A DNA stretch of 64,000 nucleotides, from contig JANSYJ010000002.1 of assembly GCA_024742495.1 (NCBI GenBank), positions 186,001 to 250,000 on the forward strand. Direction: 5' to 3'. The translations under genes and the position numbers were made by a program. Origin of the DNA: Bacteroidota bacterium (GTDB lineage: Bacteria; Bacteroidota; Bacteroidia; Flavobacteriales; Schleiferiaceae). This document shows positions 16,948-23,868 of the stretch, one piece after another. The notes under the pieces are model-generated. The model was not told where the DNA came from. It searched no databases and was given only the letters and a program-made list of their open reading frames with translations. Positions within the stretch are counted from its first letter, which is position 1; every line of letters begins with the position of its first letter.

Positions 16948-18851
16948 TGGAAGCTAAATTTAGAATTAACTCAATAGAGGAGTATAAAGAACAGTATCAA
17001 CTAAGCACCGAGAACCCAGAGGAATTTTGGGATCAAATTGCTAAAAATTACCACTGGCAAAAACCTTGGGATAAAACCTTGGAATGGGAGTTTGATACTC
17101 CGGACGTAAAGTGGTTTAGCAATGCAAAGTTGAACATTACCGAAAACTGCTTGGATCGCCACCTGGAAAAAAGGGGAAACAAATTGGCTTTGATATGGGA
17201 ACCCAATGATCCTAAAGAACGCTTTGTGCGGATGACTTATCGTGAACTCCACGAAGAGGTTTGTAAAACCGCAAATGTTCTAAAGAAACACGGAATTGGA
17301 AAAGGCGATCGGGTGGCGATTTACATGCCAATGATTCCCGAGCTCACCATTTGTGTTTTAGCCTGCGCTCGGATTGGAGCAGTGCACTCGGTTGTTTTTG
17401 CAGGCTTTTCGGCCCATGCCTTGGCTGATAGGATCAATGATTCATCATGCAAAATGGTAATAACCGCCGATGGTATGTATCGAGGTCCAAAGGAGATTCC
17501 CTGTAAAGCAGTAGTAGATGAAGCCCTGAAGTCTTGTACTAGTGTGGAGAAGGTACTTGTTGCCGAACGTACCCGCTGGAATGTGGCAATGCAGGAAGGT
17601 CGCGACTACTGGTTGCACACCGAGCTTTTAGGAGCGGATCGCGATTGTCCGGCGGAAGCAATGGATAGCGAGGACCTCCTTTTTATTCTCTATACCTCCG
17701 GATCTACCGGCAAGCCCAAAGGAGTAGTGCATACCTGCGGAGGATATATGGTTTATGCTGGTTATAGTTTTGCCAATGTATTTCAGTATGATGAAAGTGA
17801 TATTTACTGGTGTACCGCGGATATTGGTTGGATTACCGGACACTCTTACATAGTGTATGGACCTTTACTAAATGGTGCAACTACCCTCATGTTTGAGGGG
17901 GTGCCTACTTATCCGGACGCTGGTCGTTTTTGGCAAGTTTGTGATAAGCATGGGGTAAACCAATTTTACACAGCACCAACCGCTATTCGAGCTTTAATGG
18001 CCAAAGGAGAGGATCATGTTTTAAGCTATGGCCTTTATTCCTTAAAAGTACTAGGCACAGTTGGAGAGCCTATTAATCAAGAGGCTTGGGAGTGGTATCA
18101 TATCCACGTTGGAAAAGAAAAGTGCCCTATTGTAGATACTTGGTGGCAAACCGAAACCGGTGGAATTATGATTTCTGGTTTGGGTGCTCATAGCCCAATG
18201 AAACCGGCTCATGCGGGCTATCCACTTCCAGGTATTCAGCCAGTTCTGCTAGATCAAGAAGGGAAGGAAATTGTAGGCAATGATCAAGAGGGGTATTTGG
18301 CGATGCGCTTTCCTTGGCCTTCTATGTTGCGCACTACTTATGGAGATCATGAGCGATGCAAGAACACCTACTTTTCACATTATGAAGGATACTACTTTAC
18401 CGGAGATGGTGCCCGCCGAGATGAAGATGGGATGTATCGAATTATAGGTAGAGTGGATGATGTAATTAATGTGAGTGGCCACCGATTTGGAACCGCTGAG
18501 ATTGAAAATGCCATTAATTCAAATGACCATATTGTGGCCGAATCAGCGGTAGTAGGTTATCCGCATGAGATTAAAGGTCAAGGTATTTATGCCTATGTGA
18601 TCACTAAGGAACCGCCAAGCAACCCCGAGAAGTTACGAGCGGAAATTGTTGAAACGGTGGTGCAGGAAATTGGTAAAATCGCCAAACCAGATAAAATTCA
18701 GTTTGTAAGTGGTTTACCGAAAACACGCTCCGGAAAAATCATGAGACGCATACTTCGTAAAATAGCTGAAGGTGATACTTCCAGTTTGGGGGATACCTCT
18801 ACTTTACTTGACCCAGATGTGGTGGTAGAGATTAAAGAAGGCGCTTTATAG
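16947..18851 (+). CDS. acs: Acetyl-CoA synthetase (AMP-forming)
   Basis: A 634-aa enzyme converting acetate, ATP and CoA to acetyl-CoA, AMP and PPi. It has the N-terminal ACAS_N region (EEFWDQIAKNYHWQKPW), YTSGSTGKPKG, the acetate-pocket motif WWQTETGGIMI, the hinge GRVDDVINVSGHRFG and the regulatory-lysine motif PKTRSGKIMRRILRK. It is the last gene of the sensor-receiver-synthetase operon and overlaps the upstream synthetase by one base. A strong terminator follows. Regulation by the upstream kinase pair is inferred by analogy with CrbS and acs in Vibrio; acetylation control at the C-terminal Lys is known for the family. Confidence 0.96.
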   Translation: MEAKFRINSIEEYKEQYQLSTENPEEFWDQIAKNYHWQKPWDKTLEWEFDTPDVKWFSNAKLNITENCLDRHLEKRGNKLALIWEPNDPKERFVRMTYRELHEEVCKTANVLKKHGIGKGDRVAIYMPMIPELTICVLACARIGAVHSVVFAGFSAHALADRINDSSCKMVITADGMYRGPKEIPCKAVVDEALKSCTSVEKVLVAERTRWNVAMQEGRDYWLHTELLGADRDCPAEAMDSEDLLFILYTSGSTGKPKGVVHTCGGYMVYAGYSFANVFQYDESDIYWCTADIGWITGHSYIVYGPLLNGATTLMFEGVPTYPDAGRFWQVCDKHGVNQFYTAPTAIRALMAKGEDHVLSYGLYSLKVLGTVGEPINQEAWEWYHIHVGKEKCPIVDTWWQTETGGIMISGLGAHSPMKPAHAGYPLPGIQPVLLDQEGKEIVGNDQEGYLAMRFPWPSMLRTTYGDHERCKNTYFSHYEGYYFTGDGARRDEDGMYRIIGRVDDVINVSGHRFGTAEIENAINSNDHIVAESAVVGYPHEIKGQGIYAYVITKEPPSNPEKLRAEIVETVVQEIGKIAKPDKIQFVSGLPKTRSGKIMRRILRKIAEGDTSSLGDTSTLLDPDVVVEIKEGAL

Positions 18852-18873
18852 GTCGAGTTTATAATACTTAGCA

Positions 18874-18906
18874 CCCGCTTCTATGAAAATTAGGAGCGGG
18901 TTTTTT
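18874..18906 (+). terminator. Intrinsic terminator after acs operon
   Basis: Stem CCCGCTTCT / AGGAGCGGG (one G-T pair) with a 9-nt loop and a run of T at 18901-18906. Confidence 0.92.
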
Positions 18907-18995
18907 GATATTTACCCCACTCGAATAATAATTGAGACGTGTACTAGGTGACTAATGTACCCTGATTTTTAGCGCTCTTGATTTAAATTTGATAA

Positions 18996-19373
18996 ATGCT
19001 TCGGCCTGTTTCTATATTGCTAATCCTCTTGCTATTTTTAGCACAAAGCTTCAATTCGATGCTTTTTGTGCAGTATCAATGGCATAAAGATTACTATGCC
19101 AAGGAGCGCTGTGAGCAGAGGTATCTCGAAGAAAACGATTGTCAAGGATTTTGTCAAATTAAGGCCCTTTTACAAGAGGACCAAGGTTCTTCTCCGCAGC
19201 CATTACTGCCAAACTTCCAGGAGGAGGAAGCCAATTTGTTTTTAGACAGTAGCAATACTTGGCAAAGAAAGTTAGTCCAATTAGAGCTCGAAGAAAGTTT
19301 TAAGCTCAAACAAAATAACACCAAGCCTTTTAATGGTTTTTTAAAAGAAATCTGGAATCCTCCGCAAGTCTGA
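18996..19373 (+). CDS. Small exported Cys-containing protein upstream of MbnP/MbnH-like genes
   Basis: A 125-aa protein with an N-terminal hydrophobic segment (residues 4-22, signal peptide or anchor). The pattern YYAKERCE...ENDCQGFCQIKALL recalls a Bacteroidota family of small exported proteins with a C...CxGxC motif (often CNGKC) found near metal-related genes; this recall could not be checked by search. The rest is polar and rich in Glu, Gln and Leu. It starts 46 nt upstream of the MbnP-like lipoprotein and probably belongs to the same operon. Metal binding through the three Cys is a guess. Confidence 0.65.
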   Translation: MLRPVSILLILLLFLAQSFNSMLFVQYQWHKDYYAKERCEQRYLEENDCQGFCQIKALLQEDQGSSPQPLLPNFQEEEANLFLDSSNTWQRKLVQLELEESFKLKQNNTKPFNGFLKEIWNPPQV

Positions 19374-19418
19374 CTTATTTAAGACAAAAAATATCAGATT
19401 TCACAAAATTAAATTATC

Positions 19419-20213
19419 ATGAAAATTCAAAATATAAGCTTAGTCATCGCCGCGCTCTTCTTTTTTGCCGCCTGTGACGATGGCGACGATGATCCTGTAA
19501 GCCAACCGCTTGCGCAAGATGTGCCTGTATTCTTGCACTATGACTTTAAGTTTGGAGAGGATGACTTTCAATTAAATACTAATTACACCACCGACGGAGG
19601 TGCCGTAGTGCGCTATACATTGGCTTCATTTTATCTTTCTAAGCCAGTGATAATGGATGATGCTGGAGGCATGACGATGCTGAGTCCTGACTATCATATT
19701 ATCCGTCCAGATGTAATGATGAGTAATCTTGGAACCATGGAGCCGGGGCATGCCCACATGTTTAATGTGAGTATTGGTATTGATGAAGCCACTAATACCG
19801 AAGAGGGTGCCAACGGAATGCAGCCAACCGATTTCACCGATGCTAGTCATCCGCTAGCTCCGCAGGCCGAAGGAATGTACTGGTCATGGGCTAGCGGATA
19901 CATATTTGTAAAAATAGAAGGCGAAGTTGATTACGAAGGTGATGGCACATTTGATAATACCTTCAAGTATCACCTCGGTACTAATGAATTCCGCAAAGAT
20001 CGCAGTACCATGTTGCACAGTGATGTGGCAGCTAGTGACACCTTGGGGATTACCATGGCGGTAGATTATGAAATGTTCTTAGATGGCGTGGATTTGGAAA
20101 CGGAGTTTTTAAGTATGTCAATGGGTGATGGCCGTGCATTGGGCATTAAAATGATGAATCAATTTGATGCTGCCACGAGCTTTAGTTTAGGCGGTGGACA
20201 TGGACATAATTAA
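19419..20213 (+). CDS. MbnP-family copper-binding lipoprotein
   Basis: A 264-aa lipoprotein with signal peptide and lipobox ending FFAAC at residue ~20, followed by an acidic DDGDDD stretch. The body carries MbnP-family hallmarks: VRYTLASFYLSKP, PGHAHMFNVSIGID and GMYWSWASGYIFVKIEG, ending in a His-rich GGGHGHN tail. MbnP proteins bind copper, and in the characterised methanotroph case a Trp is oxidised to kynurenine by the di-heme partner MbnH. The Trp-rich YWSW segment is a candidate region for that, by inference. The partner-type gene follows at once. Cell location is the periplasm or outer-membrane face. Confidence 0.85.
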   Translation: MKIQNISLVIAALFFFAACDDGDDDPVSQPLAQDVPVFLHYDFKFGEDDFQLNTNYTTDGGAVVRYTLASFYLSKPVIMDDAGGMTMLSPDYHIIRPDVMMSNLGTMEPGHAHMFNVSIGIDEATNTEEGANGMQPTDFTDASHPLAPQAEGMYWSWASGYIFVKIEGEVDYEGDGTFDNTFKYHLGTNEFRKDRSTMLHSDVAASDTLGITMAVDYEMFLDGVDLETEFLSMSMGDGRALGIKMMNQFDAATSFSLGGGHGHN

Positions 20214-21267
20214 TTCTATATTCGGGTATAGATACCATAAAAGCCCCAGCTTGAAGCATTACTTCTTGCTGGGCTTTTTATGCTTTTTAGTTGCCTCTTG
20301 TCAAAATGAGAAAGTCATTTCTGGCGGGAATGAAGATCCAATGGTTCAAATTAGGATTGATCACTTCCCGGATATGGAATTGGAGGAAGGGAAGGAGTTG
20401 ACTCCCAAAAGAATTGCCTTGGGTAGGAAACTATTTTTCGATCCAATTTTAAGTCGAGACCAAACTATTTCATGTGCCACTTGCCATTTGCCGCATTTAG
20501 CTTTTAGCGATGGGCAAACCGTGGCCATTGGCATCGAAGGTCGCAGGCACTTCCGAAATTCACCTAGCCTCTTTAATGTGGCCTGGCAACCCTACCTCTT
20601 TATGGATGGCGGCAATCCTAGTTTGGAGAGTCAAGTTATTGGCCCCATCGAAGAGCATCGCGAAATGGATATCCCCTTCACCGAAGCTATGGCTAGGGTA
20701 GCGGCAAAGCAGGAATATCAAAACCTATTTCAAGCGGCATTTAAAGATGATGTAAATCCTTATACCCTAAGCTTAGCCTTAGCAACATATGAACGAAGCT
20801 TGGTGTCTTATAATTCCCCCTTCGATCGCTTTGAATATGCCCGCGATAGCACGGCGCTAAACACGCAGCAGCAAAGGGGATTGGAATTATTTAAAAGCGC
20901 CAGGCTCAATTGCAATGCTTGTCATCAGCTTCCGCTAACTACCGACTTTAGTTTTAAGAATAATGGACTTAAACTAAATTATGAGGATGAAGGAAGGGCG
21001 AGAGTAACAAACAATATGGCTGAGGATGAAGGCCGGTTTAAAGTGGCTACTTTGAGAAATATTGATTTAACGGCTCCTTATATGCACGATGGCTCCCTAA
21101 ACAGTTTAGAGGAGGTGATTGATCACTATGCCAGCGGCGGAAGTGGCCATCGATTGCAGAGTCCACTGGTGAAGGGCTTTAGTATAAGCCCTAATGAAAA
21201 AGTCGATTTAATAGCCTTCTTAAAGGCTTTAACCGATACTTCAAGTTATAAGGATTATCAGCTCTAA
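20194..21267 (+). CDS. Di-heme cytochrome c peroxidase/MauG family lipoprotein (MbnH-like)
   Basis: A ~357-aa exported di-heme protein with two CxxCH sites, CATCH (about residue 92) and CNACH (about 243), and the family motif APYMHDGSLNSLEEVI near the C-terminus. It has a lipoprotein signal ending FLVASC. The ATG at 20194 overlaps the MbnP gene by 20 nt and gives a long charged leader. An in-frame TTG at 20251 would start a more typical signal (KHYFLLGFLCFLVASC) 37 nt after the MbnP stop. Placement after an MbnP gene points to an MbnH-like Trp-oxidising role; a plain peroxide-reducing peroxidase is the alternative. A hairpin overlaps the start region. Confidence 0.85.
   Translation: MDMDIINSIFGYRYHKSPSLKHYFLLGFLCFLVASCQNEKVISGGNEDPMVQIRIDHFPDMELEEGKELTPKRIALGRKLFFDPILSRDQTISCATCHLPHLAFSDGQTVAIGIEGRRHFRNSPSLFNVAWQPYLFMDGGNPSLESQVIGPIEEHREMDIPFTEAMARVAAKQEYQNLFQAAFKDDVNPYTLSLALATYERSLVSYNSPFDRFEYARDSTALNTQQQRGLELFKSARLNCNACHQLPLTTDFSFKNNGLKLNYEDEGRARVTNNMAEDEGRFKVATLRNIDLTAPYMHDGSLNSLEEVIDHYASGGSGHRLQSPLVKGFSISPNEKVDLIAFLKALTDTSSYKDYQL
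20239..20279 (+). other. Terminator-like hairpin overlapping the start of the di-heme peroxidase gene
   Basis: AAAAGCCCCAGC (20239-20250) pairs with GCTGGGCTTTTT (20268-20279) except for one bulged C, with a 17-nt loop and a T tract. It looks like an intrinsic terminator but lies within the region encoding the signal peptide, so it may act as an attenuator or partial terminator after the MbnP gene. Confidence 0.6.
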
Positions 21268-21650
21268 TCTAAACGATCCTTAACATAGGTGATTTCACTT
21301 TTGCCATGTGGCGCGGGCTGACCGTCTTCATCCAGATTAACGAAAACCAATTTTTCAACTTTTAGGATGGCTTCGCGGGTAAGTTTGTTCCGAACCTCAC
21401 AGCGCATGGTTATTGAGGTTTTACCAAATTTCACTGCTTCAATTCCAAGTTCCACTATATCTCCTTGTCTAGGGGCGGATATGAAATTGATTTCTGACAT
21501 ATACTTGGTTACGATGTGCTTGTTTTCAAGTTGAATGATCGCGTATATAACCGCTTCTTCATCAATCCAAGAGAGCAAGCGACCGCCAAATAAAGTTTCA
21601 TTTGGATTGAGATCCTCGGGTTTAACCCATTTGCGTGTATGGAAATTCAT
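21264..21650 (-). CDS. Acyl-CoA thioesterase, hotdog fold (YciA-like)
   Basis: A ~128-aa single hotdog-domain thioesterase that hydrolyses acyl-CoA. The motif NPNETLFGGRLLSWIDEEA matches the YciA/BFIT-type active site, where the Asp at the start of the long helix is catalytic. The frame opens at 21677, but that ATG lies inside a hairpin; the internal ATG at 21650 gives MNFHTRKWVKPEDLN and is preferred. Its stop interlocks with that of the convergent di-heme protein (4-nt overlap). It follows the dps gene on the same strand. Confidence 0.88.
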   Translation of the reverse strand: MNFHTRKWVKPEDLNPNETLFGGRLLSWIDEEAVIYAIIQLENKHIVTKYMSEINFISAPRQGDIVELGIEAVKFGKTSITMRCEVRNKLTREAILKVEKLVFVNLDEDGQPAPHGKSEITYVKDRLD

Positions 21651-21665
21651 ATTTGTTTTTTTGTG

Positions 21666-21698
21666 AAAGCGCCCCAAGCATTAATGCTGAGGCGCTTT
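21666..21698. terminator. Hairpin between dps and the thioesterase gene
   Basis: Outer stem AAAGCGCC / GGCGCTTT with an inner AGCAT / ATGCT stem. A T6 tract follows only on the plus strand; on the minus strand only TTT follows. It could stop antisense read-through from the peroxidase side and weakly terminate dps. Confidence 0.55.
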
Positions 21699-21703
21699 TT
21701 TAA

Positions 21704-22177
21704 TTAGGATTGTAGGAAGGAGGAATACATCCAAACGGATTTCTCTTGCTCGCGGATATAATCACTCATTAAAGAGTTGCTACCTTCATCATTAAGTTCC
21801 CCAGAGAGATTTAGTATTTCGCGCTCTATTTCTAATAGGGTTTTAAATCCTTCTAAAACGGTTTCCACCGATTCGCGGGCCCCACTAATATTGGCGGCTT
21901 CTTTAATTTTCGCCACTTTTAGGTAATCGCTAAAAGTGTGCAATGGTGTATAGCCCAAGGTTAAAATGCGCTCCGCGATTTCATCTACCTTTTCAAATGA
22001 ATCCAAGTAGAGTTCTTCAAATTTTTGATGCAGTTCAAAGAACTTTTCACCCTTAATGTTCCAATGCAAAGCTCTGGAGTTTACATAGAATAATTGATAA
22101 TTGGCGAGTAAGGTATTCAGTTGATCGGCTAGTTCTTTAGCTTTATCGCTGGCCAAGCCTATTTGATTATTGGTCAT
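21704..22177 (-). CDS. dps: Dps family DNA-protection / ferritin-like protein
   Basis: A 157-aa four-helix mini-ferritin that stores iron and protects DNA from oxidative damage as a dodecamer. Ferroxidase residues are visible: H38 in ALHWNIKG, H50 in FFELHQKFEELY, and D65 and E69 in VDEIAER. Length is typical. It has its own -7 promoter box upstream (minus strand TATATTTG) and is separated from the POT transporter by a bidirectional terminator. Confidence 0.94.
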   Translation of the reverse strand: MTNNQIGLASDKAKELADQLNTLLANYQLFYVNSRALHWNIKGEKFFELHQKFEELYLDSFEKVDEIAERILTLGYTPLHTFSDYLKVAKIKEAANISGARESVETVLEGFKTLLEIEREILNLSGELNDEGSNSLMSDYIREQEKSVWMYSSFLQS

Positions 22178-22201
22178 GATTTTGATTATTTAATTCGAGT
22201 A

Positions 22202-22209
22202 CAAATATA
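22202..22209 (-). promoter_or_regulatory. -7 promoter box of dps (TATATTTG on minus strand)
   Basis: Plus-strand CAAATATA reads TATATTTG on the minus strand, an exact TAnnTTTG match 25 bp upstream of the dps start. No clear -33 TTTG is present. Confidence 0.55.
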
Positions 22210-22273
22210 GCTATTGATTATCGTAATTTTAATTTGATAGTATTTAGCGATATAAGTATATGCATGGGCCAAT

Positions 22274-22309
22274 AAAAAACCCTAGCAGATTTAACTGCTA
22301 GGGTTTTTT
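22274..22309. terminator. Bidirectional intrinsic terminator between POT transporter and dps
   Basis: A perfect 15-bp inverted repeat (AAAAAACCCTAGCAG / CTGCTAGGGTTTTTT) with a 6-nt loop gives a T tract on both strands. It lies downstream of the minus-strand transporter gene. Confidence 0.93.
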
Positions 22310-22331
22310 ATTGATTTTATAAAACTTAGGT

Positions 22332-23807
22332 TTAACGCACGCCGTGCATCAACTTATTTAGTGGTTTGCTAAATATTGCAATTACTATCGCAATGGCAAT
22401 TAACACATAACCAATATTGGTAAATACGCCAACATAGGTGTCAAAGGTGTCTGCGATGGAGACTTCTCCACCACCGGAGTTTTCGGCTCCAGTAAGAGTC
22501 GCGATTTTGCCAGCTACAAAATTCGCAATGGCATAACTGAGGAACCAGCCGCCCATTGCCGTGCCGGATATTTCCGAGGGAGCCAGTTTAGTTACCATAC
22601 TCAAACCAATAGGGGATAGGAATAATTCACCAGTGGTGTGTAAGAGGTATAAGAATACAAGGGTCATCAAAGGCACTTTGTAATCAACCGCGAATTGGCT
22701 GAATAAGAGTACCACAAGGAACCCGAGACCCGCTTGAAGAATTCCGTAGGAGAACTTCATTGGTATACTTGGATTACGTCCAATTTTACTAAGCCATATC
22801 CACATTTTGGAGAAGATGGCACCAATTACAATAATGAAAAAGGCATTAAATGATTGGGTCATAGTAGCAGGCATTTCCCAACCAAAAATCATCCGGTCTA
22901 CATTGCGTTTGGCAAATAAGGTTAAGGAGGTCCCTGCTTGCTCAAAGCTAGCCCAGAAGGCAATATTGATGATAATGAAAATGACCAAGGCAATCATTCG
23001 ATCCCGCCACATTGGTCCTTTCTCAATTCCTTTCTTAATTAAGGTGTAGGACACCATGATAAATACCGCGCCCAATAAATAGTCGATAATTTCATTTTGA
23101 GAAATCAGAAAATAACAGGCTGGAATAGTTGCTAGAGAACCAATGATCACCCAACTAAGTTTGGTGAATCCTAAAAGTCCTTTTTGTTTTCCTTCTTCAC
23201 GCACGTCTAGGCCATCAGCGGCAGCATAACGCTCTCTATAAAACCAGAAAATAACCAATGCGGAAAGCATCCCTAGACCTGCCAAGCCGAAGCCCCACTT
23301 ATAATCGTAAACTTCACCAATGTAAGCTACAATAGTAGTAGCCAAAAGAGATCCAAGGTTAATACCGATGTAGAAAATGGTGAAACCGGAATCCCTGCGA
23401 GGATCGTTTTCCTCATAGAGTTTACCAACGATGGTAGAAATGTTGGCTTTAAAATAACCATTACCAACTATAATTGCACCCATGCCAATAAGTAGCCAGG
23501 TTTCATTGCCTCCTAAAATCATGAATTCGCCAATAGCCATCAGAATGGCTCCAAGAATAATAGCAACCCGATAACCTAAATAACGATCCGCAAGCCGCCC
23601 TCCGAATACGGCCGCTGCATATACAAGACCAGTGTAAGCTCCATAAATTAGGAAAGCCTCGGAATCTCCTTTCATTAAGGAGTTAACCATGTAAAGGGCC
23701 AATAAGGCACGCATTCCATAATAACAGAAGCGTTCCCACATTTCAGAGAAAAATAAAATATACAGGCCATTTGGATGACCTTGTTTCACTTGTACGGAGT
23801 TTGACAT
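22332..23807 (-). CDS. POT/PTR family proton-dependent oligopeptide transporter (MFS)
   Basis: A 491-aa inner-membrane carrier with about 14 helices. The POT signatures are present: ERFCYYGMRALLALYM at the N-terminus (the E-x-x-E/R region is reduced to ERFCYYG), GNGYFKANISTIVGKLYEE, and FYIGINLGSLLA. It imports di- and tripeptides with protons. The dipeptidyl-peptidase gene lies upstream on the same strand, separated by 61 nt, so peptide release and uptake may be linked. Confidence 0.93.
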   Translation of the reverse strand: MSNSVQVKQGHPNGLYILFFSEMWERFCYYGMRALLALYMVNSLMKGDSEAFLIYGAYTGLVYAAAVFGGRLADRYLGYRVAIILGAILMAIGEFMILGGNETWLLIGMGAIIVGNGYFKANISTIVGKLYEENDPRRDSGFTIFYIGINLGSLLATTIVAYIGEVYDYKWGFGLAGLGMLSALVIFWFYRERYAAADGLDVREEGKQKGLLGFTKLSWVIIGSLATIPACYFLISQNEIIDYLLGAVFIMVSYTLIKKGIEKGPMWRDRMIALVIFIIINIAFWASFEQAGTSLTLFAKRNVDRMIFGWEMPATMTQSFNAFFIIVIGAIFSKMWIWLSKIGRNPSIPMKFSYGILQAGLGFLVVLLFSQFAVDYKVPLMTLVFLYLLHTTGELFLSPIGLSMVTKLAPSEISGTAMGGWFLSYAIANFVAGKIATLTGAENSGGGEVSIADTFDTYVGVFTNIGYVLIAIAIVIAIFSKPLNKLMHGVR

Positions 23808-23868
23808 ATGTTGGTGTTTATTAAAGACCGTCGAATTAACAAAAATTAATCCAAAGGTCGCTTGGTGT

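Noticed and set aside
18932-18941. Single TTGAGACGTG segment resembling the heptamer repeats at 30-64
   Set aside because: Only one unit, with no array, no S23 gene and no inverted partner nearby; a 10-base match can arise by chance.
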